Source: Pedobacter polaris
GTDB lineage: Bacteria; Bacteroidota; Bacteroidia; Sphingobacteriales; Sphingobacteriaceae
Reading direction: 5' to 3'
Length of the DNA stretch: 64,000 nt
NCBI RefSeq assembly: GCF_005116505.1
Contig: NZ_SWBR01000002.1
Span: 248,314-312,313, forward strand
Shown: positions 43,899-52,480 of the stretch, one piece after another
How positions within the stretch are numbered: position 1 is the first letter of the stretch
Layout of the letters: each line of letters starts with the position of its first letter
Position numbers and translations under genes: made by a program
Notes under the pieces: generated by a model
Told to the model about the DNA's origin: nothing
The model's input: only the letters and a program-made list of their open reading frames with translations
Databases searched by the model: none

Positions 43899-44234
43899 AT
43901 GATTTGGGTAAAGGTTTTGTCAAAACAAGAAACTGAAAGAGAAGATTTTGTAGAAATGGCAAAGGCCGATAGTAAGAAAATTTGTATTGTTAAACACAAC
44001 GGAAAGTTTTCTGCTATTCAAAATACTTGCCCACACGCTGGAGGAATTCTAAGTGGAGGCTGGTGTAAGGAAGGTAATATTATTTGTCCAATACATCGCT
44101 GGGAATACAATTTAACAAATGGAAGAGGAGCAGAGGGGCAAGGAGATTATATAGATATCTATCCAACAGAGTTGAGAGAAGATGGATTATATGTTGGCTT
44201 TAAGCAAAATTGGATTAAAAAGTTATTTTCTTAG
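43899..44234 (+). CDS. Rieske [2Fe-2S] ferredoxin-type protein
   Basis: 111 residues, a single Rieske domain with the cluster ligands C44-P-H46 and C63-P-I-H66 in NTCPHAGG and IICPIHRWEYNLTNG. Stand-alone small Rieske proteins serve as electron donors for oxygenases or reductases such as nitrite reductase small subunits. No partner oxygenase is adjacent; the divergent neighbour is queE. It is followed by repeats. Confidence 0.9.
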   Translation: MIWVKVLSKQETEREDFVEMAKADSKKICIVKHNGKFSAIQNTCPHAGGILSGGWCKEGNIICPIHRWEYNLTNGRGAEGQGDYIDIYPTELREDGLYVGFKQNWIKKLFS

Positions 44235-44240
44235 TCACTT

Positions 44241-44266
44241 GTCATCCAGAACGAAGTGAAGGATCT
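44241..44266. repeat. Dispersed repeat fragment (TCATCC...GAAGTGAAGGATCT type)
   Basis: The 26-base segment GTCATCCAGAACGAAGTGAAGG followed by ATCT matches a common Bacteroidota intergenic repeat word. It directly follows the Rieske gene. Confidence 0.45.
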
Positions 44267-44327
44267 ATTCTGAAAAACTCAATTCTGAGATAATTTCGCA
44301 TTGTTCTATATTACAATTTAAGGAGGT

Positions 44328-44415
44328 CGTCATTGCGAGAATTGTTTTCACAATCCGAAGCAATCTCCCTCTAGTTTTACTTTAATAGGAGATTACTTGG
44401 TGCCTTTAAATGACG
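44328..44415. repeat. Degenerate REP/MITE-like palindrome, copy A
   Basis: CGTCATTGCGAG at 44328 and AATGACG at 44409-44415 form the ends; AAGCAATCT (44358-44366) pairs with GGAGATTACTTGG-like sequence near 44390. The same arms recur at 48173-48266 in the same order. The element separates the Rieske gene from the toxin-antitoxin pair. Confidence 0.6.
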
Positions 44416-44433
44416 AAATATGAGCGAAAATTC

Positions 44434-44856
44434 TTAATTCAATAAATATCGATTGAAAAATGCTACACAATCCAATACTTCAATTTCAGAAAAATAAAAA
44501 TCCTCAATGTCTTCAGTAACTATGCAAGTACATTTATTTTCTTTAGCAGCATAATATTCTAAACCATCTTCAAAATCATGTATTTTCTTATTACTTAAAG
44601 TTTTAAGTACACCATCTGTTAAATTTTCTGCAATAATTATATGCTCACAAAGTATATCAATTTTTTGCTTGGCTAATTTAGATTTATGCTTTTTCTCTGC
44701 AAAATAAAAAGCAATTGCTAAACAAAGAGGAGAGGTGTAAACCTCAAATTTTGGATGAGAAGCTAAACTTAAAATCCTAGATGAATAAGTAAATAATGGA
44801 TATTCTTTGTTTAAAACAGAAACAAGAACATTAGCATCTAAGAAAATTCTTATCAT
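44434..44856 (-). CDS. PIN-domain ribonuclease, probable toxin
   Basis: 140 residues with a PIN fold: FLDANVLVS (D7), HDFEDGLEYYAA (D94/E96/D97) and IVTEDIEDF (D116). The canonical glutamate near residue 42 is not obvious (YTSPLCLAIAF). VapC-type PIN toxins cut tRNA or rRNA. The ATG overlaps the stop of the upstream DUF6364 antitoxin (TAATG). Palindromic repeats lie just beyond its stop. Some PIN proteins are not toxic, so the toxin role is inferred from the pairing. Confidence 0.8.
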   Translation of the reverse strand: MIRIFLDANVLVSVLNKEYPLFTYSSRILSLASHPKFEVYTSPLCLAIAFYFAEKKHKSKLAKQKIDILCEHIIIAENLTDGVLKTLSNKKIHDFEDGLEYYAAKENKCTCIVTEDIEDFYFSEIEVLDCVAFFNRYLLN

Positions 44857-45116
44857 TATTTTTTAGATGAAAAGAACTCATCCTTGTTAGATTTACGAGA
44901 TGTTTTTGGAGCTCTTTTGTATTCTACTTCACCTTCTGCAACCATGTTAACCCAATCTGCAACTGGAAAATCTTCTAGTGATTTGTATTGTGTAGATGTA
45001 ACCTGAGTTAATAAATGCTCAATTAACCTAGATAAACTAATATTGTTATCAGCAGCATATTTTTTAGCCTTTGTTACAACTTCTTGATTGAAGCTTAAAG
45101 TTAATTTCGCATCCAT
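44856..45116 (-). CDS. DUF6364-type antitoxin
   Basis: 86 residues from the ATG at 45116 (MDAKLTLSFNQEVVTKAKKYAADNN), the usual DUF6364 start; an ATG at 45137 is rejected as it only adds a leader. The first 50 residues form a ribbon-helix-helix-like segment (TLSFNQEVVTKAKKYA...SLSRLIEHLL), which would bind DNA and autoregulate; the tail is basic and serine-rich and would cap the PIN protein. Confidence 0.82.
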   Translation of the reverse strand: MDAKLTLSFNQEVVTKAKKYAADNNISLSRLIEHLLTQVTSTQYKSLEDFPVADWVNMVAEGEVEYKRAPKTSRKSNKDEFFSSKK

Positions 45117-45215
45117 ATTCTTTTGATTAATAATCAAAGATAATAATTAATACGTGAATTAAAAATTATCTATACGTATTAATTGGTTTTTCGCTTGAAG
45201 CTTTTACCTTTCTGC

Positions 45216-46097
45216 TTAAGAGTATATTTCTCCTTTTGCTGATGCCAATGTGTTTTTTAACAAACCAACTATAGTCATTAAACCTACACCACCAGGAACA
45301 GGAGTAATCCAAGATGCTTTTGGAGCTACATTTTCGAAATCAACATCACCAAACAGTTTGTAACCAGATTTAGTTTCTGTTGAAGTTTCTCTATTGATAC
45401 CTACGTCAATGATGATAGCACCAGGCTTAACCATATCTGCAGTAACAAAATTCTTTCTGCCAATTGCTGCAACAACGATATCGCCTTGCAAAACCATTTC
45501 TTTTAAATTATGAGTTTTGCTATGTGTAAGAGTAACGGTACAGTTTCCTGGGTTAGCGTTACGAGCCATTAAAATACTCATCGGACTACCTACAATGTTA
45601 CTTCTACCTACAACAACACAATGTTTACCAGTTGTATCAATGTTGTAAGCTTGTAACATCAATAAAATCCCATAAGGAGTAGCAGGAATAAAACAAGGTA
45701 AATTACGCATCATCCTGCCTAAGTTAACTGGATGAAATCCATCAACATCTTTACGATAATCAATAGTTTCCGTAACTTTTTCTGGATCAATATGTTTAGG
45801 TAAAGGCAACTGCACAATTAAACCATCAACATCAGTATCTTTATTTATTTCTTCAATTTTAGCTAATAGTTCAGCTTCGGTTACCGAGTTGTCATATCTA
45901 AATAGTGAAGATTTAAAACCAACCTTCTCACAGTTTTTCATCTTGCTAGCCACATAAGTTTCACTACCACCATCATTACCAACTAATATGGCAACTAAAT
46001 GTGGCTTGCGTCCACTTTGCGTTAAAAAAGCTGCTGCTTCTGCTGCTATTTCTGTTTTTATCTTTTCTGATGCGAATTTGCCGTCGAGTAATTGCAT
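45216..46097 (-). CDS. folD: Methylenetetrahydrofolate dehydrogenase/cyclohydrolase
   Basis: 293 residues. [66 protein letters not shown] and the C-terminal [14 protein letters not shown] are diagnostic. It interconverts methylene-, methenyl- and formyl-tetrahydrofolate. It lies downstream-of-strand from lepA across a gap with a 7-base tandem repeat. Confidence 0.95.
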   Translation of the reverse strand: MQLLDGKFASEKIKTEIAAEAAAFLTQSGRKPHLVAILVGNDGGSETYVASKMKNCEKVGFKSSLFRYDNSVTEAELLAKIEEINKDTDVDGLIVQLPLPKHIDPEKVTETIDYRKDVDGFHPVNLGRMMRNLPCFIPATPYGILLMLQAYNIDTTGKHCVVVGRSNIVGSPMSILMARNANPGNCTVTLTHSKTHNLKEMVLQGDIVVAAIGRKNFVTADMVKPGAIIIDVGINRETSTETKSGYKLFGDVDFENVAPKASWITPVPGGVGLMTIVGLLKNTLASAKGEIYS

Positions 46098-46104
46098 ATT
46101 TATA

Positions 46105-46132
46105 AGTATCGAGTATCTAGTATCAAGTATCT
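46105..46132. repeat. Four tandem 7-base repeats (AGTATCN)
   Basis: AGTATCG, AGTATCT, AGTATCA and AGTATCT follow each other without gaps between the lepA stop and the folD start. The last base of each unit varies. Confidence 0.85.
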
Positions 46133-46158
46133 AGAATTGCAATGTCTTGCTACTTGGT

Positions 46159-47946
46159 TTAATCTAATTTTAAAACTGCCATAAACGCTGATTGTGGAAT
46201 TTCTACGTTTCCAACCTGGCGCATACGTTTTTTACCTTTTTTCTGTTTTTCTAATAACTTACGTTTACGAGAAATATCACCACCATAACATTTAGCAGTA
46301 ACATCTTTACGTAAAGCACTAAGTGTTTCGCGAGCAATAACTTTGGCACCAATAGAGGCTTGTATTTTAATCTCAAATTGCTGACGAGGGATTAATTCCC
46401 TCAACTTATCGCAGATTTTTTTACCAAAATCATATGCATTGCTACGGTGTATCAAAGATGATAATGCATCAACGGGTTCTTCATTTAACAACAAATCTAA
46501 ACGCACCAAGTCAGATTTACGGTAACCAATTTGATGATAATCGAATGAAGCATAACCCTTAGAAATTGTTTTTAACTTATCATAAAAGTCGAATACAATT
46601 TCTGCCATCGGTATTTCAAAAATCAATTCAACTCTATCAGAAGTTAAGTAAGATTGATTAACAATAGTTCCTCTTTTTTGAATACAAAGTGACATTACTG
46701 GACCAACGAATTCCGCTTTGGTAATAATATTCGCTTTAATAAAAGGTTCTTCAACAGAGTCCAATTTACTTGGGTCTGGTAAATCTGAAGGGTTATTTAC
46801 AATAAATTCATCGCCTTTGGTAGTGTGTGCAATATATGATACGTTGGGAACCGTAGTAATTACCGTCATATCGAATTCACGTTCTAAACGCTCTTGGATA
46901 ATTTCCATATGCAGCATTCCTAAGAAACCACAACGGAAACCAAAACCTAATGCGGCAGAACTTTCTGGTTCAAATACGATAGAAGCATCATTCAGTTGCA
47001 ACTTGTGCATTGCCTCACGAAGCTCTTCAAACTCATCAGTATCAACAGGATAAATACCTGCAAATACCATTGGTTTTACTTCCTCAAAACCTTGAATTGC
47101 ACCAGTAGCTGGTCTAGCAACATTGGTAATCGTATCACCAACTTTTACTTCACGAGCCTCTTTAATTCCAGAAATGATATAACCAACATCACCAGTTTTA
47201 ACTGATGTTCTTGGTGACATATCCAATTTCAAAATGCCAACCTCATCAGCTAAATATTCTTTACCAGTGTTAATGAATTTTACTTTATCACCTTTTTTAA
47301 TTTCACCATTAACTACTTTGAAATAAGCAATAATTCCTCTAAAAGAATTAAAAACGCTATCGAAAATCAATGCTTGTAATGGTGCTTCTGGGTCACCCAC
47401 AGGAGCAGGAACACGGTCTACAATTGCTTGCAAAATTTCAGGAATTCCCATTCCTGTTTTACCAGATGCAGGAATAATTTCTTCTCTTTTACAGCCAATT
47501 AAATCAATAATTTGGTCTTTTACCTCTTCAGGCATCGCCCCAGGCAAATCCATTTTATTTAAAATCGGAATGATTTCTAAATCGTGCTCTAATGCCAAAT
47601 AAAGGTTAGAAATTGTTTGGGCCTGTATACCTTGAGATGCATCTACAATCAGTAATGCGCCTTCACAAGCAGCAATAGAACGAGATACTTCATAAGAAAA
47701 ATCAACGTGTCCAGGGGTGTCAATTAGATTAAAATTATACTCCTGACCATCAATTTTGAAATTCATTTGTATAGCATGACTTTTAATCGTGATACCACGC
47801 TCACGCTCCAAATCCATATTATCAAGCAATTGTGCTTGGGATTCTCGTTGAGAAATCGTCGCTGTATATTCTAGTAACCTATCAGCTAAAGTGCTTTTGC
47901 CGTGGTCTATATGTGCAATTATGCAAAAATTACGTATGTGCTTCAT
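46159..47946 (-). CDS. lepA: Translation elongation factor 4 (LepA/EF4)
   Basis: 595 residues. The GTPase domain has [16 protein letters not shown] (about 11-26), [13 protein letters not shown] and [15 protein letters not shown]; the LepA-specific C-terminal domain has [31 protein letters not shown] residues ([20 protein letters not shown]). LepA acts on stalled or assembling ribosomes. The start codon is only a few bases from the predicted transcription start (see 47954-47961). Confidence 0.96.
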   Translation of the reverse strand: MKHIRNFCIIAHIDHGKSTLADRLLEYTATISQRESQAQLLDNMDLERERGITIKSHAIQMNFKIDGQEYNFNLIDTPGHVDFSYEVSRSIAACEGALLIVDASQGIQAQTISNLYLALEHDLEIIPILNKMDLPGAMPEEVKDQIIDLIGCKREEIIPASGKTGMGIPEILQAIVDRVPAPVGDPEAPLQALIFDSVFNSFRGIIAYFKVVNGEIKKGDKVKFINTGKEYLADEVGILKLDMSPRTSVKTGDVGYIISGIKEAREVKVGDTITNVARPATGAIQGFEEVKPMVFAGIYPVDTDEFEELREAMHKLQLNDASIVFEPESSAALGFGFRCGFLGMLHMEIIQERLEREFDMTVITTVPNVSYIAHTTKGDEFIVNNPSDLPDPSKLDSVEEPFIKANIITKAEFVGPVMSLCIQKRGTIVNQSYLTSDRVELIFEIPMAEIVFDFYDKLKTISKGYASFDYHQIGYRKSDLVRLDLLLNEEPVDALSSLIHRSNAYDFGKKICDKLRELIPRQQFEIKIQASIGAKVIARETLSALRKDVTAKCYGGDISRKRKLLEKQKKGKKRMRQVGNVEIPQSAFMAVLKLD

Positions 47947-47953
47947 CTTTGTG

Positions 47954-47961
47954 CAAAGATA
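47954..47961 (-). promoter_or_regulatory. -7 box of lepA; near-leaderless start
   Basis: TATCTTTG on the minus strand matches TAnnTTTG exactly and ends eight bases before the ATG at 47946. It is part of a near-palindrome ATCTTTG-TG-CAAAGAT (47945-47960), so the promoter and start lie in a symmetric site. Confidence 0.5.
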
Positions 47962-48172
47962 GTTTTTTTAAGGTAAGATGGGAAACGGAAAATAGAAGAT
48001 GTTTCAGCAATAAAAAGTATGATTTGAAAAGCAATTTCAGTGGTTTATTTGATATTTCAGTCCAGCTTTACACTGTATTACCGATGAAAAATCGGGAGAT
48101 GCCGTTTCAATCTGGTTTAGCTAACAAAGGGCTGTGGTACTATTAAAAGTTGTATAGTTTCTTAGGTAGGTG

Positions 48173-48266
48173 CGTCATTGTGAGCAAAGCGAAGCAATCT
48201 TTCCTGTTAGATAGATTGCTTTCCCGAAAAGTCCAGGACAGGCTGGCGTTCCTCTTCGCAATGACG
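48173..48266. repeat. REP/MITE-like palindrome, copy B
   Basis: CGTCATTGTGAG at 48173 is mirrored by TTCGCAATGACG ending at 48266; the inner arms AAGCAATCT (48192-48200) and AGATTGCTT (48213-48221) form a perfect 9-base stem. The words match copy A at 44328-44415. The ends of the family read GTCATTGCGAGC...GCAATGAC, a common intergenic element in this phylum. Confidence 0.75.
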
Positions 48267-48272
48267 AGTTAG

Positions 48273-51200
48273 CTATTTAACCGTTATCTCATCAAAAAAA
48301 GTATGTGCTTTACCACCAGCACCTTCATGCCAAGCGGGAAGTTCGCCATAATTTTTGGCGATGATTTTAATGTATCTACAATCTAAATTTACTTTTACAC
48401 CTAATTCTTTAATCTGTATGTTATAATCTTTCGCATCAACTGGCGCTTTAACAGTTCCAATTAACTTGAAATTCATATCGTCGCCAGCGGTATAAAATTC
48501 AGTCGATGGGGGAAAAACAATCCAAGCATTTGTATCTTGCAAAGCACCAATACTTACAGAATTTACTTGTTGGTCTTTTCCTAAATCTAAAATAGCTTCG
48601 AAATCTTTTCCCCAGAAACCTTGCCACCTATTGCCAACTCTCCAATTGATAGAGCCTCTAACACCGTCAATTAAGGCATCATTTCCTCCGCCAGTAAAGC
48701 TTTTGTTAATTTCAGAGTTAATTTTGATGGTATAGTTATTATTAATCCTTTTATAGGTTGCAGTGCTTACATAACTTGTTTTGAAACCTTTTCTGTAAGC
48801 GATGGCATTTACAGTTACATCTTTATTAATACCAAATGGAGCTACATATTTTGTTGAATTCTGATTTGGTACAGCACCATCTAATGTGTAATAGATTTCT
48901 GTGTTTGGAAGGGCAGAAGTGATGGTAACCTCCGCTTTATCTTTAAAGGTTTCTTGCGGACCATCAATTATAGGATTTGGAACAATGAGATTTTCTGTAA
49001 TTTTCATCACAGGTTTTTGTAAGCCGTTTAAGTATTTCATATTTGGTGTAGACGACAGCGTAAAATTTAAGGTTGCTCCATTTGCTAAATCTTCAAAGTT
49101 TAAAAACAGTTTATTATAGGTTTTTCCATTTAACGAAATTCCTTTGATGTAATAATTTGCATTAGTTTTAGCAGGAGCAGAGATGATGATTTTTTTACCA
49201 TTCTCTAGGTTAATCGTCATCTTTTTAAACCAAGGTGTTCCGATATTGTACATATTGTTTCCAGGAGAAACGGGATAAATTCCCATAGCACTCATCACTA
49301 ACCAAGCACTCATTTGTCCGCAATCTTCATTTCCAGACAGACCATCAGGCTGGTCGTGGTATTGCTCATTCATTATTTTGTTAATATAATACTGTGTTTT
49401 TTCTGGGTGAGATGTGAAATTAAAAAGATAAGCCATATGATGACTTGGTTCGTTTCCATGAGCATATTGACCAATTAAACCTGTAATATCACTTTGATCA
49501 CGACCTGTTAAGCCTTGTTTTGTAGTAAATAATTCATCTAATTTTGCTTGATAAGTTTTCTCTCCACCCATCAATTCCATATGTCCATTTATATCTTGCT
49601 GTGTACTAAAGCTATAATGCCAAGAATTCCCTTCAGTATAGTTATTATTTACTTCTGTTGGATTAAAAGGCTTCCACCAACCACCATTATTTCTAGCTCT
49701 AATATGACCCGTTGACGGGTCGTAAACGTTTTTCCAATTTTGTGCTCTGGTAATGTAAGTTTGATAATCAGCTTCTTCACCAATCATTTTTGCAAACTGA
49801 GCAATGCACCAATCATCATAAGCATACTCTACTGTTTTAGAAGCGCTTTCATGTTCCACATCGGCCAGTACTGCACCATTTTTTGCATAAACATCTATGC
49901 CAAATTGTTTGCGGTTTACAGCATGTTTCATTGCTTCTAAAGTCAATTTTGTATCAAAGCCTCTAATTCCTTTTGCATAAGCATCAGTTATTACTGGAAT
50001 AGCATGGTTACCAATCATGCAAAAGGTTTCATCATTAGCCAATGGCCAAATAGGTAATTGTCCACCTTGTTGGTGCATTGCTAAAAAAGTTTTGATGAAG
50101 TCTAAAGTTCGCTTCTTATCAATTAATGTTAGTAAAGGATTCTCAGTTCTATAAGTATCCCATAGTGAGAAAACAGTGTAATATTCAAAGTCTTTTGCAG
50201 TATGAATTTTATTGTCTAATCCACGATATTTGCCATCCACATCCATATATAAGTTTGGATTAAGTAAGCTATGGTAAAGTGCAGAATAAAAAGTAGTTAG
50301 TTGTTTTTTATTAGTACTTTCTGCATCAATTTTTGAGAGTTCCTTGTTCCAAGCTATTTTAGCTTTTGAAAGCACTTTAGTAAAATCCAAACCATCAGTT
50401 TCAGCATTCAGATTCTTTAAAGCACCTTTATCATCAACGGCAGAAATTGCAACTCTAGAAAGAATTGCTTCTTGCTCATTTGTTGCAAACTGGATATATA
50501 ATTTGATGTTTGTTCCTTGAGCTTTTTTAAGTCCAGGTTTCAATTCATCATTAACAACAATACCATAAGCTTTAAAAGGTTTGTTATATCGAACATGAAA
50601 ATATAGTTCTTGTCCGGTTGCCCAAGCTTTCGATTTTCGGAAACCTTTAATTTCTCTATCATTTACAATTTCAATCCAGCTATCTAAAACTTTATCTCTA
50701 TGTTTTAAATCGATAATGATATTTGCTTCGTTAGACCTCGGATAAGTGAATTTATATAGTCCTGAGCGTCTGGTGGCTGTAATTTCAGCTTTAACTTTAT
50801 ATTTATCTAAAAAAGTACTGTAATACCCTGGACTAGCTTTTTCATTTTTCTTTTGAAAGGGCGAGGCGTATTGCGTATTTAAAAATTGAGGTTTTCCAAG
50901 TGTTGGCATAAAAAGAAAATCGCAATAATCTGCAATACCAGTTCCGCTTAGGTGAGTTTGTGAAAATCCATATACTAAAGAATCGGTATAATGATAACCA
51001 GAACAACCATCCCAACCTTCTAATCTTGTATCTGGTCCCGGCTGTATCATCCCAAAGGGAAGGGCAGGCCCAGGATAAGTATGACCGTGGCCACCAGTAC
51101 CAATAAATGGATTAACATATTGATTATAATCCCTTTTAGTTTGGGCAGTTGCAAAATTTACAAATAGTAAGATTGCTATTAATATTTTAGAGAACTTCAT
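48273..51200 (-). CDS. GH92 family alpha-1,2-mannosidase
   Basis: 975 residues with a signal peptide (cleavage near ATAQ, about 19). The GH92 N-domain (about 25-270; GGHGHTYPGPALPFGMIQPGPDTR) and the catalytic (alpha/alpha)6 domain (about 275-740; ADVEHESASKTVEYAYDDW and GNEDCGQMSAWLVMSAMGIYPVSPG) are complete. A chitobiase/FN3-associated domain (about 760-830) and a F5/8 type C-like carbohydrate-binding domain (about 850-975) follow. GH92 enzymes are calcium-dependent exo-mannosidases that trim high-mannose N-glycans in the periplasm or at the surface. It ends a directon with aspartylglucosaminidase and cutC. Confidence 0.95.
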   Translation of the reverse strand: MKFSKILIAILLFVNFATAQTKRDYNQYVNPFIGTGGHGHTYPGPALPFGMIQPGPDTRLEGWDGCSGYHYTDSLVYGFSQTHLSGTGIADYCDFLFMPTLGKPQFLNTQYASPFQKKNEKASPGYYSTFLDKYKVKAEITATRRSGLYKFTYPRSNEANIIIDLKHRDKVLDSWIEIVNDREIKGFRKSKAWATGQELYFHVRYNKPFKAYGIVVNDELKPGLKKAQGTNIKLYIQFATNEQEAILSRVAISAVDDKGALKNLNAETDGLDFTKVLSKAKIAWNKELSKIDAESTNKKQLTTFYSALYHSLLNPNLYMDVDGKYRGLDNKIHTAKDFEYYTVFSLWDTYRTENPLLTLIDKKRTLDFIKTFLAMHQQGGQLPIWPLANDETFCMIGNHAIPVITDAYAKGIRGFDTKLTLEAMKHAVNRKQFGIDVYAKNGAVLADVEHESASKTVEYAYDDWCIAQFAKMIGEEADYQTYITRAQNWKNVYDPSTGHIRARNNGGWWKPFNPTEVNNNYTEGNSWHYSFSTQQDINGHMELMGGEKTYQAKLDELFTTKQGLTGRDQSDITGLIGQYAHGNEPSHHMAYLFNFTSHPEKTQYYINKIMNEQYHDQPDGLSGNEDCGQMSAWLVMSAMGIYPVSPGNNMYNIGTPWFKKMTINLENGKKIIISAPAKTNANYYIKGISLNGKTYNKLFLNFEDLANGATLNFTLSSTPNMKYLNGLQKPVMKITENLIVPNPIIDGPQETFKDKAEVTITSALPNTEIYYTLDGAVPNQNSTKYVAPFGINKDVTVNAIAYRKGFKTSYVSTATYKRINNNYTIKINSEINKSFTGGGNDALIDGVRGSINWRVGNRWQGFWGKDFEAILDLGKDQQVNSVSIGALQDTNAWIVFPPSTEFYTAGDDMNFKLIGTVKAPVDAKDYNIQIKELGVKVNLDCRYIKIIAKNYGELPAWHEGAGGKAHTFFDEITVK

Positions 51201-51204
51201 TAAA

Positions 51205-51651
51205 TTAGTTTGTAATAGGTTTTATTTCAACTCTTTTCATTCTAGAGAATGGATAACCATTGCATCCCTTTTTAGGATTTTGTCTATCGGCAGCAGCAGT
51301 TTTCTCAGCAATTACGTCAGTTTCTGCATCATAGGCAGTTAAGCAAAATCCCCATAGATAAGGTTCCATCCCACTAAAAGTCATATAATCAATACGTGTG
51401 TATTTGTTTCCATCAGCTTTATTTCCAGCATCATTTCTTGCAACTAAATATTGCTTTTCTGGATTCCATTTAATGATGTGGTATTTAGTTTTTGGGTTTT
51501 GAACCCACAATGTATCATTTATCGAATAGCTTATTCCGTAATCATCAGTAAAAGTTCCTAATGCAAATTCAGGAGCTTTTTGTTTGGCATTTTGTGCATT
51601 AGCGATTAACGCACAAGTGATTAATAATAAAATAATATTTAGTCTTTTCAT
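51205..51651 (-). CDS. Secreted hypothetical protein, 148 residues
   Basis: A signal peptide ends near IANAQ (about 20). The mature part is beta-rich with a conserved-looking DDYGISYSINDTLWVQ...KYHIIKWN...YLVARND...YTRIDYMTF block. I do not recognise a named family; the fold could be a small lipocalin-like or sugar-binding protein. Its start overlaps the cutC stop (ATGA) and it lies four bases before the GH92 gene, so a role in glycan handling is inferred from position only. Confidence 0.75.
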   Translation of the reverse strand: MKRLNIILLLITCALIANAQNAKQKAPEFALGTFTDDYGISYSINDTLWVQNPKTKYHIIKWNPEKQYLVARNDAGNKADGNKYTRIDYMTFSGMEPYLWGFCLTAYDAETDVIAEKTAAADRQNPKKGCNGYPFSRMKRVEIKPITN

Positions 51652-52412
51652 ATAAGCTTTTCTACCATCTGTTTTACTAATTCTGCTGATGTTTGTTGAT
51701 ACTGATATTCATCTTCAATATTCCCCATTTTAGCGGTTTGATTACGGTATTCCATTTTACTTTTCACTGTTATCCTTGCCGAGGAGTGGAAGTTTTTAGC
51801 TCCGGTTTTAGTAGCAATCTCTTGAATGTTATGAGGATTTATTCCAGCACCTGGCATAATTTCTATTTTTCCATTGGCTTGTTTAACCAATTTATGGATA
51901 GTATCAATTCCTTCGTATGCATTATTTGCTCCACCTGATGTTAAAACCCTTATAAAACCTAACTCAATTAAATCATCTAAAGCTTTTTCCAAATCATTGC
52001 TCATGTCAAAAGCTCTATGGAAAGAAACAGGTATCGGCTTTGCTAATTCTATTAATTCAACACAACGTTTTTTGTCTATTTTTCCATTGGTTAATAAAAT
52101 TCCGGTTACAACGCCATCACAGTTTAATGATTTACAGATTTTGATGTCTTCTTTCATCAATTCGAATTCATCATCAGTGTATAAAAAATCTCCACCTCGC
52201 GGGCGAATAATTGGCCATACTTGGATACTTAGTTTTTCTTTACAAAGTTTAATTTGAGCATAACTAGGTGTGGTGCCACCTTCAGCCATATTTTCACAAA
52301 GCTCAACGCGATTTGCTCCCCCTTTCTCTGCTGCAAGAGCAGAGGAGAATGAATTTGCGCAGATTTCTAAACCCCAAACTTCTAAAGGGGGCTTTTCCAG
52401 TAATGTGTTCAT
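51648..52412 (-). CDS. cutC: CutC family protein with repeat-derived N-terminus
   Basis: 254 residues, a TIM-barrel of the CutC family: LEICANSFSSALAAEKGGANRVELCENMAEGGTTPSYAQI (only the pattern given), PIIRPRGGDFLYTDDE, GVVTGILL, SFHRAFDM, RVLTSGG, IMPGAGI. The family was named from copper tolerance in E. coli, but that role is disputed. Usual members start near 'LEICANS'; here 14 residues precede it and are coded by one arm of a dispersed palindrome (see 52371-52480). It lies between aspartylglucosaminidase and a secreted protein/GH92 pair, which favours a role in sugar breakdown. Confidence 0.88.
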   Translation of the reverse strand: MNTLLEKPPLEVWGLEICANSFSSALAAEKGGANRVELCENMAEGGTTPSYAQIKLCKEKLSIQVWPIIRPRGGDFLYTDDEFELMKEDIKICKSLNCDGVVTGILLTNGKIDKKRCVELIELAKPIPVSFHRAFDMSNDLEKALDDLIELGFIRVLTSGGANNAYEGIDTIHKLVKQANGKIEIMPGAGINPHNIQEIATKTGAKNFHSSARITVKSKMEYRNQTAKMGNIEDEYQYQQTSAELVKQMVEKLI

Positions 52413-52480
52413 AACAAAGTCGTCATATATTTTGCAATTGATTATTCGGTTTGCAACTCCACCTTTAGGGTCGGGGGTTT
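52371..52480. repeat. MITE-like palindrome spanning the cutC start
   Basis: The left arm (52368-52396, AAACCCCAAACTTCTAAAGG...) and the right arm (52455-52480, whose complement reads AAACCCCCGACCCTAAAGG...) are imperfect inverted copies of one C-rich word, 58 bases apart. The cutC ATG at 52412 lies between them and the left arm is coding. A single-arm relative is at 29785-29812. Confidence 0.55.

Larger units (their letters stand above)
47947..48272. other. Intergenic region with a dispersed palindrome
   Basis: 326 bases lie between lepA and the GH92 gene. The right third is the palindromic element at 48173-48266. A 104-codon rightward frame crosses part of it from inside lepA but has no protein-like features. 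The centre (47970-48165) shows nothing recognisable. Confidence 0.55.

Noticed and set aside
43853..43999. N-terminal extension of QueE by 49 codons
   Set aside because: It covers the divergent Rieske gene and the predicted queE promoter; the ATG at 43852 gives the usual family start.
44235..44433. Possible small gene between the Rieske gene and the toxin
   Set aside because: The stretch is explained by two dispersed repeats; no frame with protein-like composition is present.
46105..46132. Possible CRISPR array
   Set aside because: The repeats are 7 bases with no spacers; no cas gene is in the window.
47832..48146. 104-codon plus-strand frame crossing the lepA start and intergenic DNA
   Set aside because: It begins inside lepA, has an odd Cys/Phe-rich composition, no start context and no recognisable motif.
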